Origin: Rhizobium sp. NFR07
Lineage (GTDB): Bacteria; Pseudomonadota; Alphaproteobacteria; Rhizobiales; Rhizobiaceae
NCBI RefSeq assembly: GCF_900111905.1
Contig: NZ_FOKM01000002.1
Location: forward strand, 372,001 to 436,000
Direction of reading: 5' to 3'
DNA: 64,000 nt
In this document: positions 1-8,434 of the stretch, in pieces
How the letters are laid out: every line of letters begins with the position of its first letter
Numbering within the stretch: position 1 is the stretch's first letter
Notes under the pieces: model-generated
What the model saw: the letters and a program-made list of their open reading frames with translations, nothing else
What the model was told of the DNA's origin: nothing
Database searches by the model: none
Program-made: the position numbers and the translations under genes

Positions 1-1291
1 CCGCGACGAAATCCTCCGCCCACGGATCAGCCTGCCAGCCTCCTAGTACGGTCTGGCCGGAGACCAGCCAGGCGTCGCCGGCCGCGAGCACATGCGGTAC
101 ATCATCGACAAGGTCAGACCGGCGAATGGCCTCCATCGCGAGCGTCGTGGCGATGACCTCGGGAACGGCCTCACCCGCGTCCTGCGGGAGCGCACCCACG
201 TTAGGAATGACTTGCGTGATCAGCCACGATACAGCCCTCCTGATCGCGTCATGATAACGGTCATCACCAAGTCGCTGCAGGGCCACGGTCGCCAATGCCG
301 TGGCGCGAACGGCGGGGCGGGCGGCTCCTTCTCTGATCTCGCTCCAGTAGCCCAGCACATCCTGGCGGCGCACAAGGCGATCTGTCAGCACCGCGATTTC
401 CCGCCGCAGATCGCCGACAAGTTTCGGGCTCCGCGAACAGCGCCAGAGCGCGTAGCCGATATCTTCAATCGGAGCGGCTGCTTCTCCCTCGCCAGCGCCG
501 AGCGCAATCATAAGTGTTGCGCATTCTGACAACGCTTCGTCGAGGCGCGCGGTTTCCGTCGCGCTCCCATAGAGGCCGAGAAACCACGCCAGCGAGTAAG
601 GCCAGTCGGCAGGCAGGTTCTGTCCTTCATCGTCCCTTGCAACGACGGCCACGACGGCATTTCGCCCTTCGGGCGTACGGGGTTCTATTCCCAGGATCGG
701 GTATAGCTCAGGGGTCGGTTGCTGAAGGATGCGCGCGGGTACCAGCAACAGCGCCTTTTCGAGGGATGGAGGAAAATCTTCGAGTTCCTCCGCCAGCTCG
801 CGGGCATCTCTCCTTCGATCCTCCCGACGCGCCTCGACATACTCACCGGCAACCACGGCGACGGTGCGCTGCGCCCGCTCCGCCGTGCCGGTGGCGATCA
901 GTTCCTCCGGAATCTCGCCGTCCTTGATCGCCCAGTGGGTGCGGTGCTGCTCGAACTGCGCAATGCCGAGTTGATCTGCGATCCTCAAAACTGCCGCCCT
1001 GTCGAGATAAGCATGGTCAGGGTCCGGGTCGAAGTTGAAGGCCAGCTCGCCGCCCCGCCTGACGATGTTGCGGATGCGACCATGCCTGACCACGCGGGCA
1101 TGCGGGCCGCCAGCGCCGACCTCGTACATCAGCAGGGCCGGTATTTCCTCTAGCCGGCGCAATGTTTCAGGGCGGGCGAGATCAATAGCCTCGGCCTCCA
1201 CACCGCTATATTCCTTGAACCGGTCGACGGTTGAGGTGAAAGGCGCCGTTTCCCACCACTCGCCATTGCCGGAGACAAGCAAATTAAACAT
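1..1291 (-). CDS. Partial protein with terpene-cyclase-like toroid repeats (C-terminus outside window)
   Basis: The minus strand is open without a stop from an ATG at 1291 to the window edge (430 codons visible), with an in-frame TGA three codons upstream of the ATG and a GAGGTT ribosome-site-like stretch. The N-terminal half has the pattern RTHWAIKDGEIP at about residues 109-120 and then a charged helical stretch. The last visible 110 residues look like alpha/alpha-toroid repeats of terpene cyclases and prenyltransferases: ATALATVALQRLG, AVSWLITQ, then GQTVLGGW. I do not recognise the family by name. It diverges from the AbiE operon and shares its upstream region, so it may belong to the same defence cluster. 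That the frame is real is fairly sure; its function is not. Confidence 0.7.
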   Translation of the reverse strand, partial: MFNLLVSGNGEWWETAPFTSTVDRFKEYSGVEAEAIDLARPETLRRLEEIPALLMYEVGAGGPHARVVRHGRIRNIVRRGGELAFNFDPDPDHAYLDRAAVLRIADQLGIAQFEQHRTHWAIKDGEIPEELIATGTAERAQRTVAVVAGEYVEARREDRRRDARELAEELEDFPPSLEKALLLVPARILQQPTPELYPILGIEPRTPEGRNAVVAVVARDDEGQNLPADWPYSLAWFLGLYGSATETARLDEALSECATLMIALGAGEGEAAAPIEDIGYALWRCSRSPKLVGDLRREIAVLTDRLVRRQDVLGYWSEIREGAARPAVRATALATVALQRLGDDRYHDAIRRAVSWLITQVIPNVGALPQDAGEAVPEVIATTLAMEAIRRSDLVDDVPHVLAAGDAWLVSGQTVLGGWQADPWAEDFVA

Positions 1292-1364
1292 GCAGAATCA
1301 CTAACCTCATGCTGCCTTTCCCCCCATCCCAGTAACCCGCCCCACCGGCGGGTCTGGCTACTTT

Positions 1365-1463
1365 CTTTGAAAATATACAAATATGTGTACTCGTAATACC
1401 CGAGTCTGCAAAATCTCAAAGAGCGACTTGCCCACCTCTTTGAAAATATGGCATTATGTGTAC
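1365..1463. repeat. Two 26-bp direct repeats 73 bp apart, overlapping the abiEi start (putative operators)
   Basis: CTTTGAAAATAT followed by a 6-base spacer and ATGTGTAC occurs at 1365-1390 and again at 1438-1463. The second copy runs into the first possible abiEi start codon. GTGTAC is itself a palindrome. AbiEi antitoxins are known to repress their own promoter by binding repeats there, so these are likely AbiEi operators. Confidence 0.55.
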
Positions 1464-1464
1464 C

Positions 1465-2280
1465 ATGAGTGCACTAAAAGAAGACAAACTAAAGAACGTC
1501 CTCGAAGCGGTCCCTGCCGGCTTCGTCGTCGATGCGCCCTGGCTGGAGGCCCACGGCGTGAGCCGGTTCCTCACGCGCAAGTATATAGAGAGCGGCTGGT
1601 TGGAACGCCTCGAACGCGGGGTGTTCCGTCGTCCGGCCCCGCAGCCTGTCCCGCTCGACTGGCAGACCTGCCTTCTCTCGCTCCAGCATATCATGAACTA
1701 CCATGTGCATGCGGGCGGCGTTACCGCCCTTAGCCTGCAGGGCTACAGCCACTATCTGCCGCTCGGCGACTCTCCCCCCGTCTGGCTTTATGGCAGCGCC
1801 ACACCCACATGGCTTGCGCGCCTGAAGCTCGATGCGCCGCTGACATCGCGCGGCCTGTCCCTGTTCGGCGATCCGGCCCTCGGCCTCTCCGAAAGCAAGC
1901 CCGGCAGCGCCGCCACATTGCCATGGGGCTGGGCGCTGCGCATATCGACCCCGGAACGCGCGATCCTCGAAGCCCTCGACGAACTACCCGATCATCAAAG
2001 CTTCCACAATCTCGACATGGTATTCGAAGGGCTGGCGACGCTGAGCCCCCGCCGCCTGTCGACCCTTCTGCAGAGTTGCCGCAAGATCAAGGTGCGCCGC
2101 CTGTTCTTCGTCTTCGCGGACCGTCACAAGCATTCCTGGCGTGAGCGCCTCAACCCGGACGCGTTCGACCTCGGCACCGGCGACCGCGCGTTGGTGAAGG
2201 GCGGGAAAATCCATCCCCGCTACCGGATCATGGTTCCCCCGGAATTTGTGCCTGCGACGGAAGACGCCGATGGCCCGTGA
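1465..2280 (+). CDS. abiEi: AbiEi-family antitoxin / autorepressor
   Basis: A 271-residue protein with an N-terminal winged-helix antitoxin region (about residues 10-60, ending GVFRRP) and the longer C-terminal part usual for type IV AbiEi antitoxins. In this family the protein neutralises the AbiEii nucleotidyltransferase toxin and represses the operon. The next gene encodes that toxin and overlaps it by 11 bases, which supports the call. An ATG nine bases upstream (1456) is also possible, but it lies inside the repeat that looks like an operator. Neither start has a clear Shine-Dalgarno, so the message may be leaderless. Confidence 0.85.
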   Translation: MSALKEDKLKNVLEAVPAGFVVDAPWLEAHGVSRFLTRKYIESGWLERLERGVFRRPAPQPVPLDWQTCLLSLQHIMNYHVHAGGVTALSLQGYSHYLPLGDSPPVWLYGSATPTWLARLKLDAPLTSRGLSLFGDPALGLSESKPGSAATLPWGWALRISTPERAILEALDELPDHQSFHNLDMVFEGLATLSPRRLSTLLQSCRKIKVRRLFFVFADRHKHSWRERLNPDAFDLGTGDRALVKGGKIHPRYRIMVPPEFVPATEDADGP

Positions 2281-3187
2281 AATCTACGCCGCGCAGGTCG
2301 CCCTTCTGGTGCGGCTCCTGCCTTTCATCGCGCTTGAAGAGGTGTTTGCCCTGAAGGGCGGCACGGCGATCAATCTGTTTTATCGCGACATGCCGCGCCT
2401 GTCGGTGGATATCGACCTGACGTACCTGCCGGTGCAAGACCGCGCCGAAAGCCTCGCCGCCATCAACGAAACGCTCGACCGGATCATGGCTGCCGCCAGC
2501 CGAGGAATCGCCGGGCTCGATGCCCGCCGGATCGAAGGCGGCGGCGGCAGCGCGACCCGCATCCGGGCCCGGCTCAAAGGTGCCGAAGTCAAGATCGAGA
2601 CCTCGCCCGTCACGCGCGGCGTGGTCCATGATCCCGAACGGCGCGCGGTGTCGGCCGCCGTCGAGGACGAATTCGGGTACGCGGCCCTGCAGGTTGTTTC
2701 ATTCGAAGACCTGTTCGGCGGCAAGCTCCATGCGGCCGTCGATCGCCAGCATCCGCGCGACCTGTTCGACGTGAAGCTGCTCTACGAGAATGAGGGGCTG
2801 ACCGACGCCCTGTTCCGAACCTTCCTCGTATACGTGGCCAGCTCCCCGCGACCGGCGCATGAGTTGCTAACGCCCAGCCTCAGTGCCCTCGACGAGCCTT
2901 TCGTCCGCGAGTTCGTCGGCATGACTACAATTCCAGTCACGCTCCAAGACCTCGCGGACACCAGAGACCGGCTGCTGACTGACATCCGGGCGCGCCTCGA
3001 CGCCAGCACCCATCGTTTCCTGACGACGCTTCATGACGGCGCACCGGATTTCGAAGCCATCGGCCTGCCGCAGGCGGCCTCCCTGCCGGCGGTCCGCTGG
3101 AAGCTGCTGAACCTCAACAAGCTGAGCACCGAGAACCCCAAGAAGCACAAAGCTCACAGGGACGAGCTCGAAAAGCTCTTTTCCTGA
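2270..3187 (+). CDS. abiEii: AbiEii/AbiGii-type nucleotidyltransferase toxin
   Basis: A 305-residue DUF1814/AbiEii nucleotidyltransferase. The active-site signature is present: KGG at about residues 29-31 and DID at 47-49 (sequence LSVDIDLTY). The later GGKLHAA and HPRDLFDVK blocks are also typical. Family members transfer nucleotides to cellular RNA and stop growth during phage infection unless held by AbiEi. The ATG at 2270 lies within the end of abiEi, which implies translational coupling. A longer reading starting at 2246 is in frame but would begin deep inside abiEi. Confidence 0.88.
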   Translation: MAREIYAAQVALLVRLLPFIALEEVFALKGGTAINLFYRDMPRLSVDIDLTYLPVQDRAESLAAINETLDRIMAAASRGIAGLDARRIEGGGGSATRIRARLKGAEVKIETSPVTRGVVHDPERRAVSAAVEDEFGYAALQVVSFEDLFGGKLHAAVDRQHPRDLFDVKLLYENEGLTDALFRTFLVYVASSPRPAHELLTPSLSALDEPFVREFVGMTTIPVTLQDLADTRDRLLTDIRARLDASTHRFLTTLHDGAPDFEAIGLPQAASLPAVRWKLLNLNKLSTENPKKHKAHRDELEKLFS

Positions 3188-3200
3188 AGGAGAACCGTCA

Positions 3201-4034
3201 ATGAAAATGGAGGCTTCCTGGCGCTTCGACACCCCCGGGCCTATGCCACCGGAAGCCGTGCGCGCGGTCGATGCACTGATCGACAAAGTCGTGGCGCAGG
3301 GCAACCGGTGGAGCATGCTCGAACATTTCAAAGGCCACTTCGGCGGCGTGGGCCGCAGCTCTTCCGAGAGCTGGGCGCAATCAGACCTGAGCGACAGCAT
3401 GTGGCATGCCGCCGAGAATGCGCCGCTGTTCATAGAGTCGTTTTATGAGGCCTGCGAAGTGCTGCGCGGCGACGGCAGCATTGCGGTCCCCGATGTCGGC
3501 CGCATGAACCGCATCCTCAGGGACCACGGCGTCGGCTACGAAATCAGGCCGCCGGAGCTGATCGCGGTTGGCCTACATCAGCCGATCGCCGTACCCGAGC
3601 GCTACCAGTCGCTCGATGAGAAGGCGCAGGAGATCGTGCAGGCATCGCTCCTGCAATCCGAAAAACTGCTCGCCGAAGGGAACCCTCGCCAGGCCGTCCA
3701 GGAAATCCTGTGGCTGATGGAATCGGTGGTAACCGCCTTCAAGGGCCTGAGCACCGGCAGTGCCACGATCGAGGAAAAATACTTCAACAAGATCGCGCAG
3801 GAACTGCGGACCAAGAAAAAAGGACAGACGATCGAGCAGGTTCTCGCCTGGCTCACGACTCTGCATGGGTATCTTTCATCGCCGACCGGCGGCGGCGTCC
3901 GGCATGGCGTGGACTTGAAAAGCGGAATCACAGTCAACCCGGATGAGGGACGCCTCTACTGCAACCTGATCCGCAGTTACGTCACCTTCCTGATGACCGA
4001 GCATGACCGTATGAGCCGGGGCGTCCAGGAATAG
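3201..4034 (+). CDS. Abortive-infection C-terminal (Abi_C-like) protein, third gene of the AbiE operon
   Basis: A 277-residue protein starting 13 bases after abiEii, with AAGGAG at a good distance. The C-terminal half (about residues 155-265: AVQEILWLMES, then GGGVRHGVD) resembles the Abi_C domain found at the end of many abortive-infection proteins. The N-terminal half is unassigned. Classical AbiE is a two-gene system, so a co-transcribed third gene is a variation. It could be an accessory effector or an independent Abi gene. The hairpin after its stop probably ends the operon. Confidence 0.7.
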   Translation: MKMEASWRFDTPGPMPPEAVRAVDALIDKVVAQGNRWSMLEHFKGHFGGVGRSSSESWAQSDLSDSMWHAAENAPLFIESFYEACEVLRGDGSIAVPDVGRMNRILRDHGVGYEIRPPELIAVGLHQPIAVPERYQSLDEKAQEIVQASLLQSEKLLAEGNPRQAVQEILWLMESVVTAFKGLSTGSATIEEKYFNKIAQELRTKKKGQTIEQVLAWLTTLHGYLSSPTGGGVRHGVDLKSGITVNPDEGRLYCNLIRSYVTFLMTEHDRMSRGVQE

Positions 4035-4043
4035 CCACACCGC

Positions 4044-4070
4044 AGGCGAGGGAGCGCCGCTCCCTTGCCT
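4044..4070 (+). terminator. Strong hairpin after the AbiE operon
   Basis: Two 12-base arms (4044-4055 and 4059-4070) pair fully with one G-U pair around a three-base loop, nine bases after the stop of the third Abi gene. There is no U-tract, so it may work as a message 3' end stabiliser or as a terminator with help. Confidence 0.5.
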
Positions 4071-4119
4071 CGCGGCAATCTCTGCCTGCTTCGTCTGTCA
4101 GACCTATTCATCCTGCGCG

Positions 4120-4305
4120 GTGTGGCCCAACCATGTTCGTTCTGATAAAGATCCGGAGTTCATCGCCAAGGACGTGCGGGATTGGATCGCCGCGGTAGGG
4201 GCAACGACCGCATTCATCGAGCCGGGCAGCCCATGGGAGAATGGCTATTGCGAGAACTTCAACGCGAAGATGCGCGATGAAATGCTAGATGGGGAGATCG
4301 CATAG
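4120..4305 (+). pseudogene. IS3-family transposase (orfB) remnant
   Basis: Sixty-one residues matching the end of the DDE integrase core of IS3-group transposases: PEFIAKDVRDWIAA, then IEPGSPWENGYCENFN, with the final catalytic Glu in the latter block. The canonical RSDNGPEF reads RSDKDPEF here. About 20 bases upstream the coding sense continues in another frame (DLFILRGV), so one base has been gained or lost. Both ends of the gene and the IS ends are missing. It is a fossil that marks an old insertion or rearrangement point between the AbiE operon and the next gene. Confidence 0.8.
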
Positions 4306-4776
4306 AAGGGTCGTGCCCGTCGCTCTTCTCCAATGTCGCGTTGCCTCGGCAAGGCTATAGAAGAGTTCGAGATCGAGACTGTCTGTGTGGGGCGCCCACG
4401 ACGACGGCGCGCCGCGCCGCTTAATGCCGCCGAGCGCGGCCGCTCGGTACTCGTCCGCCAGCGCGCGCACCGCGTGGTGGTCCGCATCTTCCCCGGCTAG
4501 TATGCCCCGTCCGGCGTCGCCATCGGGCCAAGGTGCGGGCGCCAAGGGTGCCCAACGTCCTAACGCCTGCGGATTCGTGTCGAACGGGCTCGGCAAGCGA
4601 CCCGCGCATGCGCCGGATTCCGGGGGACGCGGTCTCCCGATGCCGGTCGCCGTCCCGGCTTGACCGCGTGGTGTTGACGAAGGGCTGGATTCCGGGCAGC
4701 GGACACCTGATTTACGGGGGGGGGGGCGAAGGATCGAGTCCTTAGCGTCGCTGCATGAGGTGGAAGGAGGAAGACG
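4306..4776. other. Gene-free stretch with an 11-G run
   Basis: No convincing gene is seen between the IS3 remnant and the next CDS. Overlapping open frames on both strands look like by-products of high GC. A run of 11 G lies at 4716-4726, about 50 bases before the next start codon. Such runs are slippage-prone and could alter promoter spacing, but nothing else supports a regulated switch. Confidence 0.4.
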
Positions 4777-5655
4777 ATGTCGACAACGGAGACGGGAAGA
4801 AGGTTCAGCCGCGGACAGAGCATCACCATGACGTTCGATGCCACGCCGGAGAACGTCGCGTGGCTGAAGGCCTGGTCGGACGCGGTCCCGACGCTCCACT
4901 TCCTCGACATCTGCGTGGCCAGCCTCCTCAAGCCCGGGTCCACGGCGGCCGTGCGGGATCCTAGAAAAGCGGCCCTGCTCGCTCGCCTTAGGGAACTCGA
5001 CAGGCCCCATAATTCGTTCTCTTACCTCTTGGCGCTGGCTGAAAAGGTGACCGACACCCGTCACGGTCTTTCGGACGCCGAGTTGGGGGCGCAGATCCTA
5101 GGTGACGTTGCGGCCATGCGGGCGTTCTTCCAGCATGGGCGCGTCATTGAGGATGACGCGTTCCTCGCCGGTTTCGCCCGAGACCTACGGGGGATGCCGC
5201 AGGAACTCTCGCGGGACGCCTGCATGCGGTTCCTACGCAGCGCCAACGACCGCTTCAGGCTCGGCGATCCAGTGGCCAAAACGGACCGGCTACGCACGGC
5301 GGAACTGATCGTGCGAGAGGCGGACGCGTTACCACTCCCAAGGCAGCATCCCGTCGTGCTGGTGACGCTGGCCGCTCTCTACCGGAACCCGTCCGCCGCT
5401 AAGATCATGAAATTCAGGCCGGACCCAGCCCGCTTCCAACCCGAGAACGCGCTCGCCGACATCATGGTCATCTCGCGCCTCCTGCCCAGGAAGCTGGAAC
5501 TCGAGCAGATGGCGCGCGAACAACGAGCGCCATTCGCCAGGTGCGCCTTCATCACCGACGACACCGGTTTGGCCGGCATTCTGGGGTGCTTCGAGGGCGA
5601 AGCCACATGGAGCGAGGATATCGGCGGCGACACGCACCGCACCCACACGACCTGA
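4777..5655 (+). CDS. Hypothetical protein, possibly PIN-like
   Basis: A 292-residue protein with a strong GGAAGGAGG ribosome site eight bases before the ATG. I do not recognise the family. Two stretches recall PIN-like nucleases: TLHFLDICVASLL near residues 44-56, like the first strand with its Asp, and FITDDTGLAGILG near residues 265-277, like the late acidic strand and helix. The middle is mostly helical. It stands alone between an IS fossil and a debris region. A toxin-like or RNase role is inference only. Confidence 0.55.
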   Translation: MSTTETGRRFSRGQSITMTFDATPENVAWLKAWSDAVPTLHFLDICVASLLKPGSTAAVRDPRKAALLARLRELDRPHNSFSYLLALAEKVTDTRHGLSDAELGAQILGDVAAMRAFFQHGRVIEDDAFLAGFARDLRGMPQELSRDACMRFLRSANDRFRLGDPVAKTDRLRTAELIVREADALPLPRQHPVVLVTLAALYRNPSAAKIMKFRPDPARFQPENALADIMVISRLLPRKLELEQMAREQRAPFARCAFITDDTGLAGILGCFEGEATWSEDIGGDTHRTHTT

Positions 5656-5930
5656 CGGTCAGGTTCGCGGAGTTGTTTACCGAGTTGCCACCAGGCGGGG
5701 ACGGCGGGCCGGGCGACGAGGCAGCCCGGCTGCGGGAGTTCCTGCAAAACTGAGACCCGCCGGCGGCGCGCCTCACTCGGGCAGCCGCCCGCCATGGGAG
5801 CTACCGCACGATCCCGCTGAATCCGGCAGTGCAGCGCTGCGCGCGCCCAATCGCGCTCTCGCCGGAGGCGCCTCACAGAACATCGCCAGCGGCAGCCTGT
5901 TGCGTCAATGCGGGAGCAGGCAGCGCAGGG

Positions 5931-5994
5931 CCAGGCGATGAGGATTGAACTCACGACCTCAGCCTTACCAAGGTCGTGGTCTGCACCACGACCT
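5931..5994 (-). pseudogene. tRNA-like fragment (Thr-GGT-like 3' half) with nested inverted repeats
   Basis: Read on the minus strand, CACGACCTTGGTAAGG then GAGGTCGTGAGTTCAATCCT resembles an anticodon arm with GGT, a short variable loop and a T-arm with the conserved TTCAATC loop. No acceptor or D-arm partner is present, so it is not a working tRNA. CACGACCT or its complement occurs three times (5952-5959, 5971-5978, 5987-5994). The last two form part of a perfect 10-bp stem with a 4-base loop (5971-5994). It may be the scar of an integration site. Confidence 0.4.
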
Positions 5995-6250
5995 GATGAG
6001 CCTGACGTCGGCAAACAGCTGCTAAGTTGGAATTGCTTCTCGGCGATGGCACCGAATTTAGGCTGAACGAGGAGCCGCTTATGTAAGCTCGTGCCTAAAA
6101 GCGGTCGGGCGGTAATTGACCAGTGCCGTCACCAGGCTCGACATAGGCTCTCAAACACCCTTCAGCAGCTATCGGCAGCAATCGAGAACGCAGCCTACTT
6201 TTTCGCGCGCTACAGCCGCCGATCGGCGCCGTTCCTACTACTCCGTCACC

Positions 6251-6263
6251 CCCACTCAATCGT
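6251..6263 (+). other. Candidate left att core resembling the guaA 3' end
   Basis: CCCACTCAATCGT differs at one base from CCCACTCGATCGT at the 3' end of guaA (inside 62939-62960) and has the same orientation, as the two ends of an inserted element should. It sits in gene-free sequence just left of a compact defence operon. A 13-mer with one mismatch is short, so chance is possible. Confidence 0.3.
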
Positions 6264-6369
6264 CCGCTCTATGGCCTAACCAGTTGAAAAACAAAGCGAA
6301 AAAATATTTTTGGGAGGTCCTATGCCGCCGCTCTCACCGTCAAAAAGCTATCCCTCTGAAATCATTGGG

Positions 6370-6396
6370 TTTTTTCGACTGATTGGCTCGAAAAAA
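6370..6396. repeat. A/T-rich perfect inverted repeat
   Basis: TTTTTTCGA (6370-6378) and TCGAAAAAA (6388-6396) form a perfect 9-bp stem with a 9-base loop. Read on either strand it resembles a weak bidirectional terminator. No adjacent gene clearly uses it. Confidence 0.35.
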
Positions 6397-6638
6397 TTTC
6401 ACTATCTATCGCCGGTGACGCTCGCCGCTTCAGTTCGCAGATCAGACAGCGAATGTCCTCGCAAGAGCTACCTCGTACCGGCTCGGGGTTCTATTTTCCA
6501 TCCCACTCGGAAGATTCCATCGTGAGCCCAGCCAGACTTCGCCTTCGTCGGGGTGCGCGCAGCGCCGGTACACGCTAACGACCATCACTGGGCCTCGCCG
6601 ACCTAGAGCCGGTCCATCAATAACATTCGGATTGCACA

Positions 6639-6657
6639 CTAACACTATCGATGTTAG
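6639..6657. promoter_or_regulatory. Operator-like dyad overlapping the start of the HTH regulator
   Basis: CTAACA (6639-6644) and TGTTAG (6652-6657) are inverted across seven bases and cover the first possible ATG (6651). A dyad at the start of a regulator gene is the usual mark of self-repression. Confidence 0.4.
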
Positions 6658-7676
6658 CGTTCGCCACCATGTTATCAAAAGATCTCTCACACTCCGACGG
6701 TCCCTTTCCTGATGCGCTAGAACGCTACCTGGGAGAGCTTCTTCATGAACGCGTTGATGTCCGCCCATTCGAAGCCACGCGCAGCTTGCCAGCATTTATC
6801 GGACGCATCTACGCGCTCTACGAGGCTCGCATTCTTGGACGCCAATGCATCATCGTTGCCAAGCTCGACGACACAGGCACTCCAGCCGACATCGCCAAGC
6901 ATATCGACCTGGTCCGCAATGCCACCCATGCGACGGTGGCGTTTGCCACCATGACCATCAGTGCGCACAACCGGTCGCGCCTCATCGGTCAAGGTGTTCC
7001 TTTTATCGTTCCCGGCAACCAGCTCTATATACCGGATCTGGCGATCGATCTGCGCGAGCATTTCCGTGCACCGCGCAACCGACAGACAGACGGCCTGTCC
7101 CCTGCCGCCCAGACCGTCCTTTTCCATCACATCCTGCACCTCGACCGGAACATGACAACGCCATCCCTCCTGGCTGACCGCCTGCATTACTCGGCGATGT
7201 CGATCGGCCGAGCGTTCGACGATCTGGTTGCCACCGGCCTCGCCGAAACCGTCCGGCACGGAAAAGAGAGGCGCATCCATTTTAAGGCAGAAGGGCGGCA
7301 ACTCCTGGAGGATGCAACGCCACATCTCCGGAGTCCGGTTCGAGCCCTAAAATTCGTGCGCGGAAGCGCCTTCGGCGCGCACCTGAAGCTGGCCGGGGAA
7401 ACGGCGCTATCCCACCTCACGGAGCTGGCTAGCCCCCGTATCGACACTTTCGCCGTCGCCGCCAGCGACTGGAAAGCGATTTCGCAAGCGACGGATCTGG
7501 CCGAAACCGACCGCGACGAAGCCAACTGCATCATCGAGACATGGTCCTACGATCCGGCCGCCTTGTCCGACACAAATACCGTGGACGTCCTGTCCTTGTA
7601 CGCACAATTCCGGGACCATCGCGACGAGCGTGTCGCCATGGCTGCGGATCGACTTTTGGAGAATCTTCCTTGGTAA
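6651..7676 (+). CDS. MarR-like winged-helix regulator, probable antitoxin of the next gene
   Basis: A protein of 341 residues (335 if the ATG at 6669 is used). The part around residues 150-215 (TVLFHHILHL, SAMSIGRAFDDL, GLAETVRHGKERRIHF) reads as a MarR-type winged helix with its beta wing. The N-terminal part is alpha/beta, and the C-terminal part recalls antitoxins paired with nucleotidyltransferase toxins. It opens a five-gene operon, and its stop overlaps the start of the nucleotidyltransferase gene. By analogy with AbiEi it probably represses the operon and neutralises the partner. No Shine-Dalgarno is seen at either start. Confidence 0.65.
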   Translation: MLAFATMLSKDLSHSDGPFPDALERYLGELLHERVDVRPFEATRSLPAFIGRIYALYEARILGRQCIIVAKLDDTGTPADIAKHIDLVRNATHATVAFATMTISAHNRSRLIGQGVPFIVPGNQLYIPDLAIDLREHFRAPRNRQTDGLSPAAQTVLFHHILHLDRNMTTPSLLADRLHYSAMSIGRAFDDLVATGLAETVRHGKERRIHFKAEGRQLLEDATPHLRSPVRALKFVRGSAFGAHLKLAGETALSHLTELASPRIDTFAVAASDWKAISQATDLAETDRDEANCIIETWSYDPAALSDTNTVDVLSLYAQFRDHRDERVAMAADRLLENLPW

Positions 7677-8434
7677 CTGGCATCGATAAATTTCAGAAAT
7701 ACTTCGCTGGCCATGAGGACCACTACGCCATCATCGGCGGCGCGGCATGCGACCTCCTGTTCGATGAAGCTGGTCTCGATTTCAGGGCCACCAAGGACAT
7801 CGATATGGTGCTCTGCGTTGAGGTGGTAGATACCGTCTTCGGCACCGCTTTCAAAGCGTTTCTGGATGCAGGCGGCTATCAGGCACGCGAACGCAGCACC
7901 GGCGAAAAGGAATTCTACCGCTTCCACAAGCCGTCGGACCAGAGCTTCCCCTTCATGATCGAGCTGTTTTCCCGCAAGCCGGGCACCCTCGATCTTCCGG
8001 AAAATGCAGAACTCACCCCCATCCCGGTTGAGGAAGACATCGTCAGCCTGTCGGCCATTCTGCTCGACGAAGGATACTATGAAGCGTTGCAGTCTGCGAA
8101 GCGGAAGATTGAGGGCGTAACCGTCATCGACGAAACGCTACTCATCCCCTTTAAGGCGCGGGCGTTCCTCGATCTGTCCGCGCGCGCCGAGGCAGGGGAA
8201 AAGATCGACAGCAAAAATATCAAGAAGCACCGCAATGATGTGCTCCGCCTGACCCAGCTTCTTCCCGGTGATGCATCGATCACCTTGCCCGATCGAATTC
8301 GCGATGACATGCGCCGCTTCCTTGATCTGGCTGAGGCCGACGACACCCTCGACCCAAAAGCGCTCAACGTGCCGTTTACCCGCGACGAGGCGATTGCCCT
8401 TCTCAGGTCAGCCTACAAGCTGGCCGATGCATGA
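7670..8434 (+). CDS. AbiEii-like nucleotidyltransferase (putative toxin or effector)
   Basis: A 254-residue nucleotidyltransferase. GG at about residues 23-24 (AIIGGAACDLLF) and the DID pair at about 43-45 (RATKDIDMVL) give the fold's active site. I chose the TTG at 7670 because GGAG lies eight bases upstream and it overlaps the preceding stop. An in-frame ATG at 7541 would lie far inside the upstream gene. Family members modify RNA or protein and are held by a linked antitoxin. Here the same operon also encodes a nuclease-like protein and an ATPase, so it may be one part of a larger defence complex. Confidence 0.75.
   Translation: MVTGIDKFQKYFAGHEDHYAIIGGAACDLLFDEAGLDFRATKDIDMVLCVEVVDTVFGTAFKAFLDAGGYQARERSTGEKEFYRFHKPSDQSFPFMIELFSRKPGTLDLPENAELTPIPVEEDIVSLSAILLDEGYYEALQSAKRKIEGVTVIDETLLIPFKARAFLDLSARAEAGEKIDSKNIKKHRNDVLRLTQLLPGDASITLPDRIRDDMRRFLDLAEADDTLDPKALNVPFTRDEAIALLRSAYKLADA

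Larger units (their letters stand above)
5656..6650. other. About 1 kb gene-free debris region
   Basis: No gene with convincing codon use on either strand. It holds a tRNA-like fragment with nested hairpins (5931-5994), a guaA-end-like 13-mer (6251-6263) and an A/T-rich hairpin (6370-6396). The base composition drops toward A/T at 6280-6400 compared with its neighbours. This mix suggests an old recombination boundary. Confidence 0.5.

Noticed and set aside
4285..5064. 259-residue minus-strand frame left of the PIN-like gene
   Set aside because: Arg/Pro-rich, overlaps the start of the well-supported plus-strand gene; no motif.
6501..6510. Second guaA-end-like match (CCCACTCG)
   Set aside because: Only eight consecutive bases match, which is expected by chance in this length.
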